From positions 1 through 45,277 of the forward strand of contig NZ_JAHTIK010000003.1 in the NCBI RefSeq assembly GCF_025655475.1: DNA of 45,277 nucleotides, in the 5' to 3' direction. Within the stretch, counting starts at the first letter, position 1, and every line of letters begins with the position of its first letter. A program made the translations under genes and the position numbers. Positions 39,883 through 45,277 of this stretch are shown in pieces. The notes under the pieces are model-generated. The model worked only from the letters and a program-made list of their open reading frames with translations, had not been told where the DNA came from and made no database searches. Source of the DNA: Kitasatospora sp. DSM 101779 (GTDB lineage Bacteria; Actinomycetota; Actinomycetes; Streptomycetales; Streptomycetaceae).

Positions 39883-39905
39883 CCGATTCCGCCCGGACGC
39901 CGGGT

Positions 39906-40145
39906 CTACCAGTCGAGCGGCGGCCCGAGGTAATCGTCGCCGTACGCGTCCCCGGCACGCTCGTCGGGATCGAACCGGCCGAACACCCGCAGCCGGTCGG
40001 GCCGGAGCGCGCCCGTGTCGATGCACGGGTCACGACGCACGGCCCGCTGCTGGGAGGCGTCCCACGGCTCAGGGAGGAGGTGCCCACCGTGGCAGTCGAC
40101 GCCCCCGCAATGCACCCCCACCAGGCCCTCGCTGTGGCCGTTCAT
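39906..40145 (-). CDS. Small protein coupled to terminal helicase (79 aa)
   Basis: ATG 40145 overlaps the helicase stop (ATGA, 40142-40145), so translation is coupled. Sequence NGHSEGLVGVHCGGVDCHGGHLL has Cys/His spaced as in small zinc-binding loops (HC-x4-CHGGH). Then EPWDASQQRAVRRDPCIDTG, RVFGRFDPDERAGDAYGDD. No family recognised. Coupling implies a role with the helicase at the replicon end. Confidence 0.7.
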   Translation of the reverse strand: MNGHSEGLVGVHCGGVDCHGGHLLPEPWDASQQRAVRRDPCIDTGALRPDRLRVFGRFDPDERAGDAYGDDYLGPPLDW

Positions 40146-42763
40146 GCCCACTCCACGCCGTGCTCGGCGAGCTGCGCCAGCTGCCCCGCGGTGAGCTTGG
40201 CTCGCCTCGCCTTCTGGTTGTTCAGCCACGCGCCGAGGCCCACGTGGACGACCTCGACGCCCTCCTCGCCGCCGGGGCCGGCCACCGTGACCTCCAGCGG
40301 CTCCTTGTGCGGCCGCGGCACCCGCACGTGACCCTCCCGCCCGGCGAACGCCGCGAGCGCCGCCAGACCCTGCGCGAAGCGGTCCACACGGGACACCTTC
40401 GGCTTCGCCTCCGCCGCGGCCTTCGCGGCCACCAGCTCCGGGTCCGCCTCGATGCCGATCGCGACCAGCAGGTCCTGCTGATCCGGCTCCAGGCTCGGCC
40501 AGCCGGCCCGCTGCGCCACGACCCAGCGGCCGAGCTGCTCACCCTCGAACACCGTCTCCGCGGGCAGCTGCGCCCAGTCCACTTGGCCGTCCAACTCCAA
40601 CCACCACATCCGCGCCACCGCGTAGGCGCGCTGCCAGACGACCGGCCAAGCCGGGCACCACCACGGGTCGATCTCCTCCAGCGCCCGGCGCCGCTCCGGC
40701 GCCAGCGCCCCGGGCTCGCCCGCGGGTACCTGGGCCGCTGCCCGCAGTTCTGACAACCAGGTGCCGATGGCGTACCCGCCGACGGACGCCCGTGCGGGCG
40801 CCGCCAGGCTGCCACCGTGTTCCTTCGCCCAGACCCGCGCCCAGGCCAGGCCGGCCTCGAACCGTGCATCCGACACCGACCAGATCATGCCGAGCGCATC
40901 CAGCATCTCCACCCGGTGACGCGCCAATTCACCCGCGGCATGCTCCGAACGCCTGTCCGATACCCACTTGCCGAGCGGGAAATTCCTCTCCTTTCCTACC
41001 ATTTCTGAATAAGGAACGTCGAGCCCACCCGTTTCCTGGAACCAGCGCCGAGCGTGATTGATACCCTCCCGCCAATACTGATTCTCCCCCTTCAATACCC
41101 GGGATGCGATGAACAGCGCCAGCACGTTCTCGTCCACCGGCGTCTGGAACCGCACCGGCAACGTGAACGCACCCGACCCACCCTCACCTGACCCACCCTC
41201 ACCAGGTAGAACAGCCGCCTCGGCGCTGCGCCCCTTGGTGCGCTTGCCGGACTTCTGCGGCACCGCGAGGGCCTCCACCACGCGGGCGTCGTGGCTGCGG
41301 AGCGCGGTCAGGATCTTGACCAGAGGGCCGTAGCTGTCCGACTCCAGAATGTCTCCCGGCTCCTCACCGGGCGCCAGAAAAATGGGCACGATAAGGCTTG
41401 CTGTCTTGCCCTCGCCGGGCTTCATGCGCAGGGCCCGGCCGATGGCCTGGACGATATCGACCATGCTGCCCCGGCCGGTGAGTACGACCGAGTCTGCATT
41501 CGGGATATCCACGCCCTCGCCGAGAACCCGGCACTGGGAGACGATCCGGTGCCTGAGACCGTCGTCCTCCTCGCCCTTCCCGAAGTCGCGGATGACGTCC
41601 TTGCGGAAATCCACGTCGTGCTCACCGGACAGCCACTGCGCCCACATCTCCGGCGGATATTTCTGCGGGTTGTCGAGGTGCAGCTTCTCGACGGTCTGGT
41701 TCAGCGTCTCGGAGAAGTAGCGGGCCTCGAGCGTGCGGTTGTGGAAGGTGATGCACCGCTGCAGGCCCCGCTCGACGACAGTCTTGATCAGCCCGGCCTG
41801 GATCGCGGCGAGGTGCGCGGCCGGCACCTCGTCCCCGCTCCCGTCGGGGGCCTCCCCGACGCCCGGCCCCCACGGCACGCGCTGCCGCTCGGCAGCGTCA
41901 CGGTCGGCGCGCGGCTCGCGCAGCTCCAGCACCACGACCTCGAACGGCGCGAGCAGCTTGCGGTCGATGGCCTCCGCCAGGCCGAGGGTGAACACCTGCG
42001 GCCCGTACACACGCACATCATCCATGGACACCGCAAGCTCCTCCGGGAGCGGCTGCAGGGCGTCCGCACGCCTCTTCATGGCCGCGCTCGGCGGCGCCCA
42101 GATCCGCGGCGTCGCCGTCATATACAGCCGGCGCTCCGCCGGGATCGGGTCCTGCTCGTGGACGACGGTCCAGGACTTCTCGACACTGCCGGACGACCGG
42201 TGGGCCTCGTCGCAGACCATCAAGGCCAGCGGCGGCAGCACCTCGCCCTTCCGCTGCGCCCAGTAGGCGTAGGCGTCCGCCACGGCCCCGACCGAGGCGT
42301 AGGTGGCGAACAGGGTGGCCGGCCGGCGGCGGGCGGCCGCCAGGTCGAGCCACATGCCGATCATCAGCGGGCTGGTCGTCGCCTTCACCCCATAGGGCAG
42401 CTCGGAGTCGACCAGCGAGCAGACCGCGTGCATCTCCCCGGAGCGGCCGACGGCCCGCCAGGAGCCGATCATCTGCACCAGCAGATCCAGCGTCGGCACC
42501 ACCACCAGCACCACGCCGTGCGGCGCGAACTTCTGGCCTGCCGCCGCCCCCACGTACGACTTCCCGGAGCCGGTGGCCATCTGCACCGTCACCCGCAGCC
42601 CACCCGGCAAGGCCGGCTGCCCCGGACGAGGCGTCAGGCCCCGCACGATGGCCTCCAGCGCCTCCTCCTGATGCCCCCGCAGCGAGACACCCACGGCACC
42701 CCGGGCGGTCGTCAGGTCCGGCTTCACGACGTCCACGAGAACGTCCCTCTCCTCACTACTCAT
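40142..42763 (-). CDS. DEAD/DEAH-box helicase with helicase-associated repeats (terminal type)
   Basis: 873 residues from ATG 42763; no clear ribosome binding site, but the upstream in-frame extension belongs to another gene. Superfamily 2 core: Walker A MATGSGKSYVG (Lys68), DEAH at 185-188 (VCDEAHRSS), MTATPR (motif III), QAIGRALRMKPGEGK (motif VI). The C-terminal about 350 residues contain several helicase-associated (HA) repeats with W…L…AxxxxHG…P signatures, the last AFAGREGHVRVPR … LGAWLNNQKARRAKL. HA-repeat helicases of this kind, including TtrA of S. lividans and SLP2, lie next to telomeres of Streptomyces linear replicons and affect conjugal transfer. Here it is about 2.5 kb from the end. 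Assignment to the TtrA group is inference from domain order and position. Confidence 0.92.
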   Translation of the reverse strand: MSSEERDVLVDVVKPDLTTARGAVGVSLRGHQEEALEAIVRGLTPRPGQPALPGGLRVTVQMATGSGKSYVGAAAGQKFAPHGVVLVVVPTLDLLVQMIGSWRAVGRSGEMHAVCSLVDSELPYGVKATTSPLMIGMWLDLAAARRRPATLFATYASVGAVADAYAYWAQRKGEVLPPLALMVCDEAHRSSGSVEKSWTVVHEQDPIPAERRLYMTATPRIWAPPSAAMKRRADALQPLPEELAVSMDDVRVYGPQVFTLGLAEAIDRKLLAPFEVVVLELREPRADRDAAERQRVPWGPGVGEAPDGSGDEVPAAHLAAIQAGLIKTVVERGLQRCITFHNRTLEARYFSETLNQTVEKLHLDNPQKYPPEMWAQWLSGEHDVDFRKDVIRDFGKGEEDDGLRHRIVSQCRVLGEGVDIPNADSVVLTGRGSMVDIVQAIGRALRMKPGEGKTASLIVPIFLAPGEEPGDILESDSYGPLVKILTALRSHDARVVEALAVPQKSGKRTKGRSAEAAVLPGEGGSGEGGSGAFTLPVRFQTPVDENVLALFIASRVLKGENQYWREGINHARRWFQETGGLDVPYSEMVGKERNFPLGKWVSDRRSEHAAGELARHRVEMLDALGMIWSVSDARFEAGLAWARVWAKEHGGSLAAPARASVGGYAIGTWLSELRAAAQVPAGEPGALAPERRRALEEIDPWWCPAWPVVWQRAYAVARMWWLELDGQVDWAQLPAETVFEGEQLGRWVVAQRAGWPSLEPDQQDLLVAIGIEADPELVAAKAAAEAKPKVSRVDRFAQGLAALAAFAGREGHVRVPRPHKEPLEVTVAGPGGEEGVEVVHVGLGAWLNNQKARRAKLTAGQLAQLAEHGVEWA

Positions 42764-42819
42764 GGGTGCGGCTTTCGCGAGTATTGCCTGATTGTGTCCT
42801 GGGTGTATGGGCTGCCGCA

Positions 42820-43324
42820 TCATGCCTGAAGCGGGTGCAGCTGGACCAGGGTGAGCCAGGTCTCGGGGTCGGGTTCGACGTAGGCGGCGCGCACGGCATA
42901 CGGCCCGGCCTCCAAGGCCACTCGTACGTGATCCTGCTGGTGGGACTCGGTACCCGTCCAGGCCGAGTCGAAGAGCATGACCGCCCCCGGTACTTGCCAG
43001 AGCAGCTCGCTCTCCCACGACGCGGCACGCAGCGCTGTGTCCACGCTGGCGAGCATGGCCTCCTCGGACTCCGCCGCGGACCAGCGCACGAACACGTTCT
43101 GCGCTGGCAGGTACGCCGTCGAGGCCGGCTCGTCCCCCCAGCACCAGGGCTTGGGCCGCCCCAACCTCGATCAGGCCGGTGAAGCCCTCGACAGCACAGG
43201 CCCTGTCGTAGTCGTCCCTGGCCGATCCCGACCATGCTTCCAGCACGGCTTCCGGGACCACGATGAGCGCTCCTCCCAGGGACTCCACCCACGAGACCGC
43301 TCCCGGCTCCCCGTACATGACCAT
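42820..43324 (-). pseudogene. Imm21-like immunity protein with 1-bp frameshift
   Basis: Starts at ATG 43324 (MVMYGEPGAVSWVESLGGAL) and continues DYDRACAVEGFTGLIEVGAAQALVLG, then a G6 run (43134-43139 as C6 on the plus strand) shifts the frame. In the other frame it goes on GDEPASTAYLPAQNVFVRW…PGAVMLFDSAW…YVEPDPETWLTLVQLHP to TGA 42820. One base fewer restores a 167-residue Imm21-type protein. Imm21 proteins are predicted immunity factors of polymorphic toxin systems; no toxin is nearby. Whether the shift is real or a homopolymer error is open. Confidence 0.7.
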
Positions 43325-43370
43325 GCGCGAACCTACAGTCTGCCCAGGACTGGTGCCGCGGCCCGCGCGG

Positions 43371-43913
43371 TCACCGTGGAGGGGCCGGTACCTTGCGCAT
43401 GAGTTCGTGGTCCGTGCAGGTTTCGTCGGGGTCCTCGACGAGGCACAGGTTGTAGCCGCGGTCGTCACGCCGGACATCTGCGCTGAAACTGCACCGGAGG
43501 TCGGTGGGTTCGCCATTCACGTTGGTGGGACGAACGTCCACGGTGAAGGAATCCCCCTTGGTGGCTGTCTGCGACGAGTAGCTGCCCTCCCCGCTGTAGC
43601 TGACCATGAACTGCCATGCCGCCCGGGTCACCGTGGGCGAGCACTTCCAGTGAGGCTCTGCACTGTCGATGTTCTCGGCGGTGAGGGTGCGGTCCGCCGC
43701 CACGTGCATGACGGCTCCCTGGGCATTGGCCCAGTCGCCGACGAGGTCCTGTTGGTGGATCACTGCCCGATCACCGCCCGCGCCCGCGCAGGCGGTGCAT
43801 GCCAGGACCAGCCACCCACAGGCAACCATCACGCGCCACCGCGTGCTGCGCGTTCTCCTGCCCGCCCGCGCCCCGCTTCGGCCCTCCCTGCCGCCAGCTG
43901 CGAGCCTGCCCAC
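43371..43913 (-). CDS. Putative lipoprotein (180 aa)
   Basis: GTG 43913 (GAGGGG 10 bases upstream). Arg-rich start, hydrophobic segment VMVACGWLVLACTACAGAGG containing a lipobox-like L-A-C-T-A-C (modified Cys about residue 39-42), then a mature domain with four Cys (HWKCSPTV, DLRCSFSAD, NLCLVED, ETCTDHEL) that could form two disulfides. VVIHQQDLVGDWANAQGAVMHVAADRTLTAENI recalls small lipocalin/META-like domains. Function unknown. It lies downstream of the toxin-antitoxin-like region and is convergent with nothing. Confidence 0.72.
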   Translation of the reverse strand: MGRLAAGGREGRSGARAGRRTRSTRWRVMVACGWLVLACTACAGAGGDRAVIHQQDLVGDWANAQGAVMHVAADRTLTAENIDSAEPHWKCSPTVTRAAWQFMVSYSGEGSYSSQTATKGDSFTVDVRPTNVNGEPTDLRCSFSADVRRDDRGYNLCLVEDPDETCTDHELMRKVPAPPR

Positions 43914-43996
43914 GATCCCAACCCCTCTTGTAGCGGCCGCGCGTATGACAACGGCCGGTTGGCGCGTCCCAGCGCGGCGTCAGCCTGGCACATTTT

Positions 43997-44010
43997 TTGA
44001 ACATGTTCAA
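43997..44010. promoter_or_regulatory. 14-bp perfect palindrome TTGAACATGTTCAA
   Basis: In an AT-rich patch (TTTTTTGAACATGTTCAATATTGG) between the leftward lipoprotein start (43913) and the rightward gene pair (44200). The symmetric, AT-rich site contrasts with the GC-rich surroundings and looks like a repressor operator over a divergent promoter; it also contains GAACATGTTC, reminiscent of SOS-type symmetric boxes. Confidence 0.5.
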
Positions 44011-44199
44011 TATTGGTTTTGCGGTGGCCGGCAGGGAACAGTCGCGACACCAAGCGCAAAAACGATGTCGCCCCGCCGGGACCAGAGCGATGACCGCTCC
44101 CAGAGGACGCGCGATAGACGGAGCGCCCGCACCGGCACAGGCGGCAGCGGTGACAGGGCGCTGCCGTACGGTGTCCTGGGAACCGAGAAGGAGGCACCG

Positions 44200-44550
44200 A
44201 TGAGCGCTCAGCCGATCCACGGCCCCGAGCTGATCCCCAAGCCCGCCCAGACACCCCTGGCCCTCTACGAGGCCGTTGCGGCCCTCCTCCCGCACCGGCT
44301 GACCGAGATGACCGCGGACCAGGCCCGCGCCATGACCGAAGCGGTCGAGAACCAGAGCCTCAAGCCCCTGCTGCGCTTCACCGTGAAGTGGGCCGTGGAC
44401 GTCGAGATCGCGCGCCACCCGGAAACGCTCGCCGAGCTGCACCGCGCCGAGTACCTGGCCCATCACGCGCAGACCCCGGAAGAGCGCCGGAAGCAGGCCG
44501 CCCTCGCCGGCGCCATCGTGGACGCCGCCGCCGAGGCGGTCCGCGGGTGA
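44200..44550 (+). CDS. Antitoxin-like protein (DUF6247-type), first gene of a coupled pair
   Basis: ATG 44200 with GAGAAGGAGG upstream; 116 residues. Sequence: IHGPELIPKPAQTPLALYEAVAALLPHRL, then MTADQARAMTEAVENQ, then LLRFTVKWAVDVEIARHPE…ELHRAEYLAHHAQTPEERRKQA. All helical and acidic/basic amphipathic. It resembles DUF6247 proteins that occur beside RelE/ParE-like toxins in Streptomyces (family name from recall). Its stop overlaps the next start (GTGA). The pair is the most telomere-proximal gene set, as expected for an addiction module stabilising a linear replicon. Confidence 0.7.
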   Translation: MSAQPIHGPELIPKPAQTPLALYEAVAALLPHRLTEMTADQARAMTEAVENQSLKPLLRFTVKWAVDVEIARHPETLAELHRAEYLAHHAQTPEERRKQAALAGAIVDAAAEAVRG

Positions 44551-44798
44551 CCTGGGGCTGGGAGTACAACCCGGACGAACACACCGTCGCCGCCGGGGCT
44601 CCGCCCGCCTTCATCGCCCAGGTTGAGAAGAAGGCCGACGAGATTGTCCGCGCCGCAGCAGCGCTCTACCTGGACGGCACCACCTACCAGGGACCCGGCG
44701 AAGGCATGAAATCCGCCGATGTCGAAGACGGAATTTTCTGGTACATGATTGTCCCGCGCGACGAGCGCATTTATATTCTGCTCATTCAGTCCCTTTAG
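44547..44798 (+). CDS. Toxin-like small protein (83 aa), second gene of the pair
   Basis: GTG 44547 overlaps the previous stop (GTGA). TWGWEYNPDEHTVAAGAPPAFI, AQVEKKADEIVRAAAALYLDG, and IFWYMIVPRDERIYILLIQSL. A helix-helix-strand-strand layout and the final basic/aromatic hairpin fit a compact RelE-fold toxin, but key catalytic residues cannot be assigned. The alternative is an unrelated hypothetical protein. A terminator follows at 44806-44826. Confidence 0.6.
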   Translation: MTWGWEYNPDEHTVAAGAPPAFIAQVEKKADEIVRAAAALYLDGTTYQGPGEGMKSADVEDGIFWYMIVPRDERIYILLIQSL

Positions 44799-44805
44799 CT
44801 GGATT

Positions 44806-44826
44806 CACGCGGGCTTTTCGCCCGTG
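44806..44826 (+). terminator. Terminator after the gene pair
   Basis: CACGCGGGC-TTTT-CGCCCGTG, with a CGGGC/GCCCG core stem, 8 bases past the stop codon. Confidence 0.55.
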
Positions 44827-45180
44827 CCAGGGTGAGCACGGGGCTGCGGGCGGGATGCGCTAGCATCGGATTTCTGATACCCGCCTGGTTCTTGTTTCCC
44901 GAGGTCGGGCCGTCGATTTTCCGCTTGGATGGGGAGGGGTCCTGCGGCGGGAACGACTGACAGTCAAAACTTGATACATGCCCGGGAGGGGTGGCCCTGG
45001 GGTAGCGCACCGATCCTGGCATGGGGGAGGTTGGCCAGCCAGTGATCGGCCAGCCCGGCCTTTCCCCAACCCCGCCCCGACGCGCCTTCAACCCACCTAC
45101 CCAGGGCAACCGCCCCTAGCCAGCCCTATCCCACCTCAGTTAATAACCTAACTCAGCTGTTTGAGCAGAGCTCAGCCACA
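44827..45180. other. Subtelomeric non-coding DNA
   Basis: No gene. Contains small inverted repeats such as AGTTA-ATAACC-TAACT (about 45138-45153) and CTCAG…CTGAG-like elements, and becomes AT-richer near 45130-45165, just before the terminal hairpins. Typical of the region where telomere-end patching signals are found. Confidence 0.5.
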
Positions 45181-45277
45181 GGGGCCGCCGGAGCGAAGCG
45201 GAGCGGCCCCGGGAGGGGAGCGAAGCGGACCGACCAGTCCCGGCGAAGCCGGGCCGGCCTGACCGAAGGTCAGGCCA
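45181..45277. other. Telomere-like hairpin cluster at replicon end
   Basis: Three well-formed hairpins in tandem plus one imperfect: GGGGCCGC (45181-45188) pairs with GCGGCCCC (45203-45210) around a GCGAAGC mini-hairpin; GGAGCGAAGCGGACC (about 45216-45232, imperfect); CCCGGC-GAA-GCCGGG (45239-45253); GGCCTGACC-GAA-GGTCAGGCC (45256-45276). GCGAAGC and GNA loops are the hallmark of Streptomyces telomere 3' overhang folding. Read from the end, the strand starts TGGCCTGACCTTCGG, which is not the archetypal CCCGCGGAGCGGG telomere, so a distinct telomere type or slightly incomplete end. Confidence 0.75.

Overview
The window is very GC-rich with strong third-position G/C bias, GTG/TTG starts, SpoIIE-type phosphatases, resuscitation-promoting factors and TrmB/LuxR hybrid regulation. 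All of this points to Streptomyces or a close relative. The right end (about 37.8-45.3 kb) has a direct/inverted repeat array beside a ribbon-helix-helix gene, a terminal superfamily-2 helicase with helicase-associated repeats, a toxin-antitoxin-like pair, and about 100 bases of GNA-loop hairpins at the last base. I read this as the end of a linear replicon (plasmid or chromosome arm); the telomere sequence is not the archetypal Streptomyces one.

Layout. 0-4.4 kb: 3' part of a short-chain dehydrogenase gene, a few small genes and much decayed DNA (LysR, XRE and IS21-end remnants). 4.4-14.1 kb: a compact RiPP-like locus. A 56-residue precursor with two near-identical 18-residue repeats is followed by an alphaKG-HExxH-type peptide hydroxylase, an RRE-fused E1/ThiF adenylating enzyme, an MFS exporter and a solo TldD-type metalloprotease; the four enzyme/transport genes are coupled or closely spaced. 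After a strong bidirectional terminator come convergent genes for a threonine-aldolase-like PLP enzyme, a 54-residue secreted peptide and a small hypothetical protein, then a TrmB-LuxR hybrid regulator. Three 32-bp dyads of identical architecture (TGGAC-N5-ATG-N6-CAT-N5-GTCCA) lie before the precursor/LuxR gene, before the secreted peptide and before the regulator. They tie the whole locus together as one probable regulon. This is the strongest candidate for an undescribed system.

14.1-16.1 kb: an IS21-family istA with ragged ends. 16.2-25.0 kb: a leftward polyketide operon (DUF5988-like protein, stand-alone ketosynthase, a Mas-like KS-AT-DH-ER-KR-ACP synthase split by a 2-bp duplication, then a RsbW-like ATPase). 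25.0-37.5 kb: accessory and stress genes: two paralogous rpf genes flanking a PAS-SpoIIE phosphatase, a triple-HTH protein, SMI1/KNR4, two DUF5994 proteins, YihY/BrkB, and several gene fragments (flippase, HNH nuclease, transposase, phosphatase). 37.8-45.3 kb: the replicon-maintenance and terminal region described above, plus a TPR protein, an Imm21-like gene with a frameshift and a lipoprotein.

Three otherwise good genes carry small indels in simple repeats: the PKS in a CA doublet, the second rpf in a C6 run, and the Imm21 gene in a G6 run. Sequencing error must be excluded before calling them pseudogenes.
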